Shown: piece by piece, positions 1 through 8,624 of the stretch | Numbering within the stretch: position 1 is the stretch's first letter | How the letters are laid out: each line of letters opens with the position of its first letter | Assembly (NCBI GenBank): GCA_963710355.1 | Contig: CAVPZU010000003.1 | Location: forward strand, 1,104,203-1,168,202 | From: Fen-1359 sp963710355 | Lineage (GTDB): Bacteria; Planctomycetota; Phycisphaerae; Sedimentisphaerales; Anaerobacaceae | Reading direction: 5' to 3' | Length of the DNA: 64,000 bases | The notes under the pieces: generated by a model | What the model was told of the DNA's origin: nothing | Database searches by the model: none | The model's input: the letters and a program-made list of their open reading frames with translations, nothing else | Translations under genes and position numbers: made by a program

Positions 1-852
1 GAGCAGATTGATGAATACGGTATTGGAAACGGTATCAGCCTGATAATTATGGCAGGTATTATCGCCAGACTCCCCTGGGCAGTCCAGGACCTCGCCAGAC
101 TGGTTAAATTTAATGTGGCCGGTTCAGAGACCGGCGCCATCGGACCAGGAAAGCTGATGTTTCTGGTGGCCTGTTTTGTCTTTATCGTTGCAGGCGTTAT
201 CTTGATAACGCAGGCACAAAGACGAATTCCGGTTCAGCAGGCCAAACAGATGAGGGGAATGAAAATGTATGGCGGACAGAGGCATTATCTGCCCCTCCGC
301 GTCAATCACGGCGGCGTAATGCCCATAATCTTCGCCTCCAGCTTTATGATGTTTGTCCCTGTGATAACCGGATATTTGAGAAGTGCTTTTGAAAGAGGAG
401 GGAAGGTCGGCTTCTTTACAGACCTCGCACAGGCATTCCAATATAATGGATACGTATACAATGTTATGTATATGATATTGATAGTCTTATTTGCTTATTT
501 CTGGGTTTCAGTTCAGTTTCAGCCGAAGGATATGGCCAAGAATCTTCAGGATTCAGGCAGTTTTATCCCAGGCCTTAGGCCGGGGCGCAGAACCGCGGAA
601 TACCTCGAAACCGTTATGGGAAGGGTCACCTTCTATGGCGGCTCTTTTTTGGCGATTATCGCCGTTGTCCCTGATATGGTGACAACTTCGCTCGGCATAC
701 CGTCACGCATCACAAACTTCCTCGGCGGCACAGGTCTGCTCATTGTTGTCAGCGTTTCGCTGGATGTGGTTCAGAGAATAGAGGCTAATCTTCTGATGCG
801 TAGTTACGAAGGATTTAGTTCAAGCGGCAGGATTAAGGGGGCCTATGCATGA
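1..852 (+). CDS. secY: Protein translocase subunit SecY (5' end outside window)
   Basis: This is the central core of the SecYEG channel, which exports unfolded proteins across the inner membrane. The frame is open from base 1 and begins with an EQIDEYGIGNGIS stretch, the conserved SecY segment (EQITE.GIGNGIS), so the true start lies upstream. About 283 residues are present, with several hydrophobic segments and the conserved cytoplasmic RRIPVQQAKQ motif. The C-terminal NLLMRSYEGF is also typical of SecY. The stop overlaps the adk start (ATGA). Position between ribosomal genes and adk is the usual spc-operon arrangement. Confidence 0.97.
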   Translation, partial: EQIDEYGIGNGISLIIMAGIIARLPWAVQDLARLVKFNVAGSETGAIGPGKLMFLVACFVFIVAGVILITQAQRRIPVQQAKQMRGMKMYGGQRHYLPLRVNHGGVMPIIFASSFMMFVPVITGYLRSAFERGGKVGFFTDLAQAFQYNGYVYNVMYMILIVLFAYFWVSVQFQPKDMAKNLQDSGSFIPGLRPGRRTAEYLETVMGRVTFYGGSFLAIIAVVPDMVTTSLGIPSRITNFLGGTGLLIVVSVSLDVVQRIEANLLMRSYEGFSSSGRIKGAYA

Positions 853-1520
853 AAATAGTTTTACTTGGACCTCCAGGTGCCGGCAAAGGAACTCAGTGTA
901 AAAAAATTGTTGAATGGTTCGGCATCCAGCATCTCTCCAGCGGCGATATTCTCCGCCAGGAGAGGGCAAAAGGCACCGAACTCGGAAAAAAAGCTCAGGA
1001 CTTTATGGATTCAGGCGCACTTGTGCCTGACCGGATAGTAGTGGAAATGATGACCGGTGCAATAATGAAGGCGTCAAAGAAGGGATTTGTGCTGGATGGT
1101 TTCCCAAGAACCATCAATCAGGCCCGCAGGCTTGATGAATCGCTCGCAAAAGCCGGCCATAAAATTGATGCAATCTTGAATCTGAAAATTGATGACAAAA
1201 TTATTGTAAAAAGAATTACAGGGCGAAGAAGTTGCCCCAGTTGCGGCGCCGTTTATCATATTGAGAATATGAAGCCCAAAAAGGACAGCCTCTGCGATAA
1301 ATGCTACGCTGCTCTTACCCAGAGGCCGGACGATACCGAAGAGGTGTTCGCCAGCAGGCTCAAAAATTATTATGAACAGACCGCTCCTGTGATTGATTAT
1401 TACAAAGCCAATAATACCGTCTATGATATTGATTCCAACAAGGATTCTGATGAGGTTGCTGCGTTGATGTTTGAAAAACTCGATGCGTTGTCGAACGCAG
1501 AAAAACAGGCGCGGCGATAA
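849..1520 (+). CDS. adk: Adenylate kinase, zinc-lid type
   Basis: Interconverts ATP + AMP and 2 ADP in the cytoplasm. The P-loop GPPGAGKGTQ is at residues 7-16 and the AMP-binding DGFPRT motif is near residue 85. The LID (about residues 128-152) carries two Cys pairs, CPSC and CDKC, which form the structural zinc site of many non-enteric adenylate kinases. Length (223 aa) is normal for a long-form enzyme. The ATG overlaps the secY stop by four bases, indicating translational coupling. The secY-adk-map order is the classic one. Confidence 0.97.
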   Translation: MKIVLLGPPGAGKGTQCKKIVEWFGIQHLSSGDILRQERAKGTELGKKAQDFMDSGALVPDRIVVEMMTGAIMKASKKGFVLDGFPRTINQARRLDESLAKAGHKIDAILNLKIDDKIIVKRITGRRSCPSCGAVYHIENMKPKKDSLCDKCYAALTQRPDDTEEVFASRLKNYYEQTAPVIDYYKANNTVYDIDSNKDSDEVAALMFEKLDALSNAEKQARR

Positions 1521-1553
1521 GCTGTGTGCTAAGTAAAAAGAGATTTATTGTAA

Positions 1554-2334
1554 ATGGCTATAACGTTGCGAAGCCCCAGAGAAATTGAGCTGATGCGAAA
1601 GGCTGGCAGTGTTGTAGCAAAAGCTCTTTCAAAATTAAAAGAGGCTGCCGAGCCCGGCGTAAATACCGCTCATCTCGACTCGCTTGCCAGACAGATTGCA
1701 GCAAAGGCAGGGGCAGAGAACTTATTCTTTGGCGTTAGAGGGTCTACATCGAAACGACCCTTTCCCGGAGCAATCTGTGCGTCGATTAATGAGCAGGTCG
1801 TCCACGGAATACCGTCAGAGTCGGCGGTCCTGCGGGATGGCGACATCTTGAGCATTGATTATGGCGCACGACTCGACGGCTATTGTGCTGACGCTGCGGT
1901 AACGATTGGCATCGGCAAAATATCCGAGGTCAATTGCAGACTCCTGCAGATTACAAAAGGTGCTTTGGATATTGCGATTGAACAGAGCTAGGCCGCAGGT
2001 TAAGTGGAGTTCGATTGCAGCAAAGATGCAGCGGTTTGCTGAGTCGGCAGGTTTTTCAGTCGTCAGAGAGCTTGTCGGACACGGCATCGGACGGCAGATG
2101 CATGAAGAGCCGCAGGTGCCCAATTTTGTCGGCAGCGACCTGCTCGAAAATGACTTTGTCCTCTCGGAAGGGATGATTCTGGCGGTCGAGCCTATGATAA
2201 ATGTGGGAACAAACGGCATTCGGACGTTAAATGATGGCTGGACGGTCGTCACCAGGGATGGAAAATGTTCCGCTCATTTTGAGCATACTATAGCGATAAC
2301 AAAGGGCGGCTGTGAAATCCTGACGAAAGAATAA
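1554..2334 (+). CDS. map: Methionine aminopeptidase type I, frame-broken
   Basis: Removes the N-terminal methionine from nascent proteins. The first frame (from ATG 1554) carries the N-terminal half with the metal-ligand segment SIDYGARLDGYCADAA. The frame breaks at about 1985, where one base appears to be extra. The protein continues in the next frame with RPQVKW, then the conserved GHGIGRQMHEEPQVPNF and a final ILAVEPM. Read together it is a complete type I enzyme of about 259 residues. Both halves are well conserved, so a sequence error or a very recent mutation is likely for a normally essential gene. It lies between adk and infA as expected. Confidence 0.9.
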
Positions 2335-2381
2335 GCAGGGCCGCGAAAACGAATACGCAGCTTTGTTGACTGCGAGGCAAT

Positions 2382-2597
2382 ATGGCGAAAAAGGATGCGA
2401 TAAGGTTGCAGGCGAAGGTGCTTGAGGCGCTGCCTAATGCGATGTTTAAAGTGCAACTCGAAAATGGCCATCAGGTCCTCGCTCACGTGTCGGGCAAGAT
2501 GAGGATGAATTTTATCCGCATTTTGTCGGGCGATACTGTTGTCGTCGAATTGTCGCCTTATGATTTAAATAGAGGCCGAATAATCTTGAGAAACTAA
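2382..2597 (+). CDS. infA: Translation initiation factor IF-1
   Basis: Small single-domain OB-fold factor that binds the 30S A site during initiation. The 71-residue protein starts MAKKDAIRLQAKVLEALPNA and contains the conserved HVSGKMRMNFIRILSGD.VVVELSPYDL core, ending RGRIILRN. Length and motif order match the family. It sits between map and rpmJ, the standard order. Confidence 0.97.
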   Translation: MAKKDAIRLQAKVLEALPNAMFKVQLENGHQVLAHVSGKMRMNFIRILSGDTVVVELSPYDLNRGRIILRN

Positions 2598-2639
2598 ACC
2601 GTTGAATTGGTAAATATCTTAAAAGGCGATTGAATTGCG

Positions 2640-2753
2640 ATGAAGGTCAGAAGTTCAGTAAAACGAATATGTGAAAATTGCAGGATAGTCCGCCGCAAGG
2701 GCGTTGTGCGTGTGATTTGTTCGAACCCTCGGCACAAGCAGCGGCAGGGCTGA
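2640..2753 (+). CDS. rpmJ: 50S ribosomal protein L36
   Basis: A 37-residue zinc-ribbon ribosomal protein. It begins MKVRSSVKRICENCR and ends SNPRHKQRQG. The Cys/His zinc ligands are C11, C14, C27 and H32 by eye. It is short enough to be missed by gene finders. It lies between infA and rpsM, which is its conserved place. Retention of all four ligands marks it as the zinc-binding form. Confidence 0.95.
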   Translation: MKVRSSVKRICENCRIVRRKGVVRVICSNPRHKQRQG

Positions 2754-2793
2754 TGAATTGTTTTCTTGTAATGTAGACTAAAAAGGAGCTGTT

Positions 2794-3180
2794 ATGCCGC
2801 GCATCGTAGGCGTTGATATTCCGGATAAAAAGGCTATATGGATTGCTTTGACCTATATTTATGGCATCGGCAGGCATACCTCAATTGAAATATTAAAGGA
2901 GGTCAAGGTTGAGCCGTCAACCAGGGCTAATAAGCTCTCCGAAGACGAGCTCAGCCGAATAACGCAGGTTATAGACCGCAATTATCTTGTCGGCGGACAG
3001 CTCCGAAGGGAAATGTCCCAGAATATTGCCAGACTCAAGGAAATTGCCTGCTACAAGGGCTTGCGTCATAAGAAAAATCTGCCCGTCAGGGGGCAGCGGA
3101 CAAGGACCAACGCAAGAACCAGAAAAGGTCCCAGAAGGACCGTTGCCGGAAAGAAGAGCGTCAAAGAGACTCGTGGCTAA
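2794..3180 (+). CDS. rpsM: 30S ribosomal protein S13
   Basis: Protein of the small-subunit head that contacts the P-site tRNA. The 128 residues begin MPRIVGVDIPDKKAIWIALTY. The helix-two-turn-helix section has IYGIGRHTS, and the basic tail contains the signature RGQRTRTNARTRKGPRRTVAGKK. A strong AAAAGGAG ribosome-binding site lies 9 bases before the ATG. It is the first gene of the alpha-operon segment rpsM-rpsK-rpsD-rpoA-rplQ. Confidence 0.97.
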   Translation: MPRIVGVDIPDKKAIWIALTYIYGIGRHTSIEILKEVKVEPSTRANKLSEDELSRITQVIDRNYLVGGQLRREMSQNIARLKEIACYKGLRHKKNLPVRGQRTRTNARTRKGPRRTVAGKKSVKETRG

Positions 3181-3194
3181 AAGGATATCTTTTT

Positions 3195-3575
3195 ATGGCG
3201 AAAACTACAAAGCGAAAAGTAAGAAAAAATGTTTCAAAGGCCATTGTGCATATCAAGGCAACCTTTAACAACACCTTGCTGACGGTCACCGATGCCGATG
3301 GCGATACGATTTGCACGGGTTCCGCAGGTTGTGTTGGTTTTAAGGGCTCGCGCAAGAGCACGCCGTTTGCCGCACAACAGGCCGCTTTGCGATGTGCCAA
3401 TACTGCGATGAGGTATGGCGTTCGAGAGGTTGAGATAAAGGTCAAAGGCCCCGGTTCAGGCAGGGAATCGGCCATTGCTGCGCTGCAGCAGGCGGGATTG
3501 CGTATCTCTTCGATAGAGGACATTACGCCCGTGCCGCATAACGGTTGCAGGCCGCCGAAAAGAAGAAGGGTATAA
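3195..3575 (+). CDS. rpsK: 30S ribosomal protein S11
   Basis: Component of the 30S platform near the mRNA exit site. The 126-residue protein has a basic N-terminus, then VHIKATFNNTLLTVTD and the conserved GFKGSRKSTPFAAQ. The C-terminus contains ITPVPHNGCRPPKRRRV, the hallmark of S11. It follows rpsM by 14 bases and precedes rpsD by 24, consistent with one transcript. Confidence 0.97.
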   Translation: MAKTTKRKVRKNVSKAIVHIKATFNNTLLTVTDADGDTICTGSAGCVGFKGSRKSTPFAAQQAALRCANTAMRYGVREVEIKVKGPGSGRESAIAALQQAGLRISSIEDITPVPHNGCRPPKRRRV

Positions 3576-3599
3576 TTTTATTGGAGATGGATAAATCCG

Positions 3600-4232
3600 A
3601 TGGGTCGTTATCTTGAATCATCGTGTAAGTTGTGTCGCCGTGAGGGCATTAAATTGATGCTCAAGGGAATCCGGTGTGAAACCGCCAAGTGTCCCATAGA
3701 GAAAAAACAGAAAAACGTAGCACCCGGAATGCACGGCTGGCGAAGAGGCAGAGCAAGCGAGTATGGCGTTCGACTCAGAGAAACACAGAAGGTAAAAAGA
3801 TTCTACCGCGTTACGGACAGGCAGTTTATGAGATATTTTCATCTCGCTGAAAAATCCCGCGGAAACACAGGCAAAACCCTTTTACAATTGCTTGAACGAA
3901 GGCTCGATAATGTTGTTTATAAGCTTAACTGGGCGCCCTCACGAAAGGCGGCAGGGGAGCTGATTGCACATGGTCATATTTATATTAAGGGCAGAAAGGT
4001 TGATATCTGCAGCTTTTCCGTAAGCGTTGGTGACAAAATTGCGGTAAAGAATTCCCCCAAGAGTCTCAAAAAAGTAAAGCAGCAGCTGGAAAGCAATCCT
4101 AATTTTACGGTTCAGAGCTGGCTTCAGCTTGACAGGGAAAGACCGGAAGCCGCTATCGTGGCCCTCCCGGGAAGGGACGATGTTCAAATCCCTGTCGAAG
4201 AGCAGCTTGTTGTTGAGTTCTGTGCAAGGTGA
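3600..4232 (+). CDS. rpsD: 30S ribosomal protein S4
   Basis: Primary 16S rRNA-binding protein and, in many bacteria, the translational repressor of the alpha operon. The 210 residues start MGRYLESSCKLCRREGIKLMLKG. The N-terminal Cys residues (positions 9, 12 and 25-31 region) resemble a C+ zinc-binding S4. The S4 RNA-binding domain is seen around residues 95-160 with RRLDNVVYKLNWAPSRKAA and IAHGHIYIKGRKVDI. A gap of about 97 bases separates it from rpoA. Confidence 0.97.
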   Translation: MGRYLESSCKLCRREGIKLMLKGIRCETAKCPIEKKQKNVAPGMHGWRRGRASEYGVRLRETQKVKRFYRVTDRQFMRYFHLAEKSRGNTGKTLLQLLERRLDNVVYKLNWAPSRKAAGELIAHGHIYIKGRKVDICSFSVSVGDKIAVKNSPKSLKKVKQQLESNPNFTVQSWLQLDRERPEAAIVALPGRDDVQIPVEEQLVVEFCAR

Positions 4233-4329
4233 TAGAGACAGTTAAATCGAAATTTGAGGTTGTAAGGCGGCATAAGGCAGCTCTTCTATTGTTTCGCTTT
4301 ACATGTAGCACCTGATTCAGGAGGCAAAT

Positions 4330-5337
4330 ATGCGAGTTACATGGCGTGGTTTGGAATTGCCGACTCATGTTCTGCAGGATGAGGCACTATCAACCGATAA
4401 ATATGGCAGGTTCTTTATCGAGCCGTTCGAGAGGGGGTTTGGAACGACCATTGGGAACAGCCTCAGACGTGTTTTGCTTTCCTCCCTCGAAGGCAGTGCC
4501 GTCACCAGCATAAAAATAAAGGGAGTTAATCACGAGTTCACCTCCATAAAAGGCGTTATGGAGGATGCAACCGATATTGTCTTGAATGTAAAAAGTCTTG
4601 TGGTCAGACTAAATGCCGATGAGCCTAAAATAATGAAGGTCTCGGCAAAAAAGGCCGGCTCTGTCACAGCAGCGGACATCGTTGCTGACCCCGCAATCGA
4701 AATAATCGACAAAAATGTCGTCTTGGCTACCTTGACCGAAAACGTTGCTTTTGAGATGGAAATGGTCGTCGAGAAGGGTAGAGGTTATGTCCCTGCTTCC
4801 GAACGGGAGGCTGTCTTGGACCGGTTTGAACAGGAGATAGGCAGGATAAGAGTAGATGCTCTGTATTCGCCTGTTATTAGAGTGCGATATACCACCGAGG
4901 ATACGCGTGTCGGGCAGAAGACCAATTATGACCGCTTGATTATGGAAATATGGACCAACGGCGTAGTTAGTCCGGAAATGGCCTTGGTTGAGGCAGCCAA
5001 AATCTTGCGCAAGCATATCAACTCATTTATTCAATACTTTGAGATTGGTCAGGAAACGATCGCCCAACAGCTTCCAGAGGCAGAGGAAAAGAAGGAACTG
5101 CTTGTTGATGCCGACTTTGCAAAAAAACTCGAAATGCCTATTGTGGAGCTTGAGTTGTCGGTGCGCGCGAGCAATTGTCTTGAATCCGCGAAGATTGAAA
5201 CGGTTGGACAGCTTGCGAAAATGACGGATTCGGATTTGCTCAAGATTCGCAGCTTCGGCAAGACCAGCCTCAGGGAGATACAAAGGAAATTGGCAGATAT
5301 GGGCTTGTCACTCGGCTTGACCGATGCGGGCAATTGA
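4330..5337 (+). CDS. rpoA: DNA-directed RNA polymerase subunit alpha
   Basis: Forms the assembly platform of RNA polymerase and contacts activators and UP elements. The 335-residue protein has the N-terminal dimerisation domain with FERGFGTTIGNSLRRVLLSS and KGRGYVPA. The C-terminal domain (about residues 265-330) contains ELELSVRASNCL and LLKIRSFGKTSLREI. The start follows GGAGGCAAAT, with a good ribosome-binding site. The gene is complete and unbroken. Its place between rpsD and rplQ is canonical. Confidence 0.98.
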   Translation: MRVTWRGLELPTHVLQDEALSTDKYGRFFIEPFERGFGTTIGNSLRRVLLSSLEGSAVTSIKIKGVNHEFTSIKGVMEDATDIVLNVKSLVVRLNADEPKIMKVSAKKAGSVTAADIVADPAIEIIDKNVVLATLTENVAFEMEMVVEKGRGYVPASEREAVLDRFEQEIGRIRVDALYSPVIRVRYTTEDTRVGQKTNYDRLIMEIWTNGVVSPEMALVEAAKILRKHINSFIQYFEIGQETIAQQLPEAEEKKELLVDADFAKKLEMPIVELELSVRASNCLESAKIETVGQLAKMTDSDLLKIRSFGKTSLREIQRKLADMGLSLGLTDAGN

Positions 5338-5394
5338 TTGTTAAAAAGTCTTTGAGACGTGTTTTTTTAGATAGTCGATTTAAGAGGTATAAAA

Positions 5395-5943
5395 ATGCGA
5401 CATAGAGTAGCAGGGCGGCAGTTAAGCAGAGACACTGAACATCGGATAGCGATGCGCCGCAATATCGTCGCATCACTTTTTGAGCATGAAACGATTTCGA
5501 CAACTATAGAAAAGGCAAAGGAAATAAAGCCCTTTGCAGAGAAGCTCATTACCCTCGCCAAAAAGGGAACATTGGCGGCAAGACGCAGGGCGATTGCAAT
5601 ACTCGGCAACCGTGATATTGTCAAAGAGGAGAATAGAGAGCTTGTAAAAAAAGGTACGGTCATCGGCAAACTGTTCAGCGACATCGCACCTCGCTTTTTG
5701 GATAGGCCCGGCGGATATACGAGAATTATAAAGCTCGCCAAGAGAAGACTGGGCGATAATGGCCGGCTTGTTCTCCTCCAGCTTGTCGGCAAGGAGGAAG
5801 GCACAAAGAAGGAACGAAAGGCAGCATCGAAAAAGGCGGCAAAGTACACCACAGAAACAAAACAGAAGGACGCCGCAGAACCTGCACAAAAGGATACCGC
5901 CAAGGCTGAACCAAAAACGAAAAAACAAGCCCGGAAGAAATAA
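5395..5943 (+). CDS. rplQ: 50S ribosomal protein L17 with basic C-terminal tail
   Basis: Large-subunit protein near the exit tunnel. The L17 core is within residues 1 to about 125 (RHRVAGRQLSRDTEHRIAMRRN, then HETISTTIEKAKEIKPFAEKLI, and GGYTRI). It is followed by about 55 residues rich in Lys, Ala, Glu and Thr, making 182 in all against roughly 120 in E. coli. Such low-complexity basic tails are known on L17 from other bacteria. Last gene of the alpha operon. Confidence 0.95.
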   Translation: MRHRVAGRQLSRDTEHRIAMRRNIVASLFEHETISTTIEKAKEIKPFAEKLITLAKKGTLAARRRAIAILGNRDIVKEENRELVKKGTVIGKLFSDIAPRFLDRPGGYTRIIKLAKRRLGDNGRLVLLQLVGKEEGTKKERKAASKKAAKYTTETKQKDAAEPAQKDTAKAEPKTKKQARKK

Positions 5944-5968
5944 AAGAGAGTCTCAAAGGATTGGCCCA

Positions 5969-6385
5969 ATGAGTGCGGACGACTGCATTTTCTGCAAAAT
6001 TGTTTCAGGGCAGATACCGGCGACCATAGTCTATCAGGACGATATGATTGTTGCATTTCTCGATATCGGCCCTGTAAGTGATGGTCATACCCTCGTTGTT
6101 CCAAAACAGCATATCGACAAATTCGATGAATGCACGCCGGAATTTTTGGGCCAAGTTTGTTCTCGCCTCGGGAAAATTGCCGGTGCAATACAGAAGGCCC
6201 TTGCCTCTGACGGCTATAATGTCTTGTGCAACAACGGAAGGGCCGCAGGGCAGGTCGTCAGTCATCTGCATTTTCACATAATCCCCAGAAAAACTGCCGA
6301 CCACGTCTTTGACCGCTGGCCCTCTTACAAATATCCGCCCTGCGACGCAGAAAAAATCGCCGACAAAATCCGAAATTGCCTCTGA
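5969..6385 (+). CDS. HIT family nucleotide-binding hydrolase
   Basis: Small histidine-triad hydrolase of the HINT type, expected to cleave adenylylated or similar nucleotide conjugates. I chose the ATG at 5969, giving MSADDCIFCKIVSGQ, because this matches the usual HIT N-terminus. The protein is 138 residues long. The triad HLHFHIIPR near residue 110 and the N-terminal CIFC pair are visible. The exact substrate cannot be told from sequence. It follows rplQ by 25 bases and may be read through from the ribosomal operon. Confidence 0.9.
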   Translation: MSADDCIFCKIVSGQIPATIVYQDDMIVAFLDIGPVSDGHTLVVPKQHIDKFDECTPEFLGQVCSRLGKIAGAIQKALASDGYNVLCNNGRAAGQVVSHLHFHIIPRKTADHVFDRWPSYKYPPCDAEKIADKIRNCL

Positions 6386-6394
6386 TTTTATCTC

Positions 6395-6422
6395 TTGAAA
6401 GAATATCTTTTTGTGGTATTCT
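6395..6422 (+). promoter_or_regulatory. Candidate promoter of the initiator tRNA gene
   Basis: A TTGAAA hexamer is followed after 16 bases by TATTCT, about 60 bases before the tRNA. Spacing and sequence are acceptable for a housekeeping sigma factor but not strong. This is an inference from position. Confidence 0.35.
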
Positions 6423-6480
6423 ATCTGTTGTTTGAAAATAACGTGATACGCATCACGATATACGCTTTACGAAAATTGAC

Positions 6481-6554
6481 CGCGGGGTAGAGCAGTCTGG
6501 TAGCTCGTCGGGCCCATAACCCGGAGGTCGCAGGTTCGAATCCTGCCCCCGCTA
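6481..6554 (+). tRNA. tRNA-fMet (CAU), initiator
   Basis: The cloverleaf folds with a CAU anticodon (loop CCCATAA) flanked by the three G-C pairs of the anticodon stem (GGG/CCC) that mark initiators. The T arm reads CAGG-TTCGAAT-CCTG. The acceptor stem begins CGCGGGG and ends CCCCGC-T-A, so position 1:72 is unpaired (C1 against U72), as initiators require, although most bacteria have C1:A72. No CCA is encoded. The D arm GAGCAGTCTGGTAGCTC is typical. Confidence 0.95.
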
Positions 6555-6597
6555 TTCTATCTTCTTCCTGTCAGTGCCTTGTCTTTGGCAGCATTTC

Positions 6598-8589
6598 TTA
6601 TTTCTTTGCCCTTGCTGTGCAATACAGCCAGATGGCTACGGCGAAAATCAATATGATGCCGACAGAGATGTTAAAATAGTTATTTGTGATTATATTGGAT
6701 AGAATATTGCTGATTTGCTGCGGCACAGGCAGCCTCGCAATCCTTTCAGGCGTAATTTTCAAAACATCGATGCTTCCCGAAATGGCAATAGGTATTGCCA
6801 GCAGGATGCCCAGCAGCGACTCGCCTGTGATAAAACCAGACGCCAGCAGGATGCCTCGCCTGTTGCCGGTCTCTACCATTTCGGTTGTGGCATCGCGTTT
6901 TTTATTGCTTCTGGCGACAAGAAAACTTATTATGCCCCCTGCGAGTATCGGCACTTCAAGTTCAAGCGGCAGGTAAATACCGATTGCTACTGCCAGCACC
7001 GGCGTTCTGAAGCTGCTGCCTCTGCGTATCAGGTACTCGTCGAGTATTATCACTGCAATTGCAATAGCAGCGCCGATTATTACAAAAGCCCACGGCAGTT
7101 TCCCCTCGAAGACCTGTTTCGAGACGGCCGCCATAAGGTTCGCCTGCGGCGCAGCTAATGCCTTAAGTTCACTTACAGCCGAGCTGTGACCTTTGAAACC
7201 GTAGGCCCTTAAAAGGAGCATCAGGACCGGCGCTATGACAAAGGCGGCGGCAACTGTTCCAACCATCTCGATTACCTGAAGTTTCCACGGCGTGTTTTTG
7301 ATGATGTGGCCTGTTTTCAGGTCCTGCATTGTATCGCCCGCTATCGCAGCGGCGCAGCAGACCACCGCTCCGATGATTACTGCTGCCGGCGGCCCAGTTT
7401 TATCAGCCCTGCCCATCAGCACTAACAGCAGCAGCGACGAGAGCAGGACTGTTGCAATAGTCACACCTGAGATTGGGTTGTTTGATGAACCCACAATACC
7501 TGCCATATAACCTGCCACAGCGGCGAATAAAAAGCCTGCGAAGACCATAATAATTGCCATTGGTATCGCAATGGTAAATTTGCCTACGAAGAACTCATAG
7601 ACAAAGAATATCGGCACGATTGATGCAATAATCATAAGAACAGTCCATTTCATCGGCACATCTTTTTCAGTTCTTTCGACAGTTGCAGTCTGGCCGCCAA
7701 TGGTTTGGTATGCTTTAATTCCGCTTTTGAAGCCTCGCAGAATCGAGCCTCGCAGTTTGAAAACTGTCCACAGACCGCCCACCAGCATCCCGCCTACCCC
7801 GATATAACGGGTCTGGCTGCTCCAGATTTGTTTCGCAAAATCAATGGCGGGCAAAAGTCCGCCGTCCGTCACAGGCCATTTTGTAAGCCAGGCACAAACG
7901 GGGACAGCCGCAAGCCAGTTGATTACGCCGCCGATAAACATAAGGATTGCGGTGTTTAGTCCGACGATGTAGCCCACCGAAATGAGAGCGGGACTTAGGT
8001 TTGAACCGAAATATGCAATTGAACCGCCTACCTTTCTTGCACCGGCAACTATTTCGCTCCACAGCCCCAGACCTGAAGACCCAAGTTTGAATGTCGCACC
8101 TGCAATGGAAGCCTGCACGAGGTAGCGAATTTCGGCGCCGCCTTGATAACCCGATTTGAGGACTTCAGCCGTTGCAACACCTTCCGGGTAAGGAAGTTTA
8201 TCTTCCACTATCAATGACCTGCGTAAAGGTATTGTAAATAGAACGCCCAGTATTCCCCCCAGCCCCGTGATTATCGTCACCCACCAGAAATTGAAATCCT
8301 GCCAGAAGCCCATTATTACAAGAGCCGGCAGTGTAAAAACTGCCCCAGCCGCCAGCGACTCGCCCGCAGACGCCGCCGTCTTGATGACGTTATTTTCGAG
8401 AATGTTGCTGTTTTTGAACAGCCTCAAAATTCCCATTGAGACGACCGCCGCTGGTATCGATGCCGAGACAGTCATTCCGGCAAATAGCCCAAGGTATGCA
8501 TTTGCCGCCGCCAGAATAATTGATAGAACCGCACCTAAAATTATCGCCTTGACGGTAATTTCCGGCAGCGGATTGGATTGCTGTTCCAT
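6598..8589 (-). CDS. OPT family oligopeptide transporter
   Basis: Integral membrane transporter of the OPT superfamily, which moves oligopeptides or metal chelates with protons. The 663-residue protein has roughly 15 hydrophobic segments. Family signatures include the N-terminal EITVKAIILGAVLSIILAAANAYLG block (in part), LRRSLIVEDKLPYPEGVATAEVL and the GDTMQDLKTGHIIKNTPWKLQ motif. The length fits prokaryotic OPT proteins. The ATG at 8589 directly follows the upstream peptidase gene on the same strand (gap 35 bases). The pairing suggests peptide uptake and processing, but the substrate is unknown. Confidence 0.92.
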   Translation of the reverse strand: MEQQSNPLPEITVKAIILGAVLSIILAAANAYLGLFAGMTVSASIPAAVVSMGILRLFKNSNILENNVIKTAASAGESLAAGAVFTLPALVIMGFWQDFNFWWVTIITGLGGILGVLFTIPLRRSLIVEDKLPYPEGVATAEVLKSGYQGGAEIRYLVQASIAGATFKLGSSGLGLWSEIVAGARKVGGSIAYFGSNLSPALISVGYIVGLNTAILMFIGGVINWLAAVPVCAWLTKWPVTDGGLLPAIDFAKQIWSSQTRYIGVGGMLVGGLWTVFKLRGSILRGFKSGIKAYQTIGGQTATVERTEKDVPMKWTVLMIIASIVPIFFVYEFFVGKFTIAIPMAIIMVFAGFLFAAVAGYMAGIVGSSNNPISGVTIATVLLSSLLLLVLMGRADKTGPPAAVIIGAVVCCAAAIAGDTMQDLKTGHIIKNTPWKLQVIEMVGTVAAAFVIAPVLMLLLRAYGFKGHSSAVSELKALAAPQANLMAAVSKQVFEGKLPWAFVIIGAAIAIAVIILDEYLIRRGSSFRTPVLAVAIGIYLPLELEVPILAGGIISFLVARSNKKRDATTEMVETGNRRGILLASGFITGESLLGILLAIPIAISGSIDVLKITPERIARLPVPQQISNILSNIITNNYFNISVGIILIFAVAIWLYCTARAKK

Positions 8590-8624
8590 TTTAATTTGTC
8601 CCCGGCTGACAGGAAAAAATCTTT

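Noticed and set aside
5367..6188. Minus-strand open frame of 273 codons across rplQ and the HIT gene
   Set aside because: Two well-supported plus-strand genes cover it, and the antisense translation is low complexity (Ser/Phe/Val rich).
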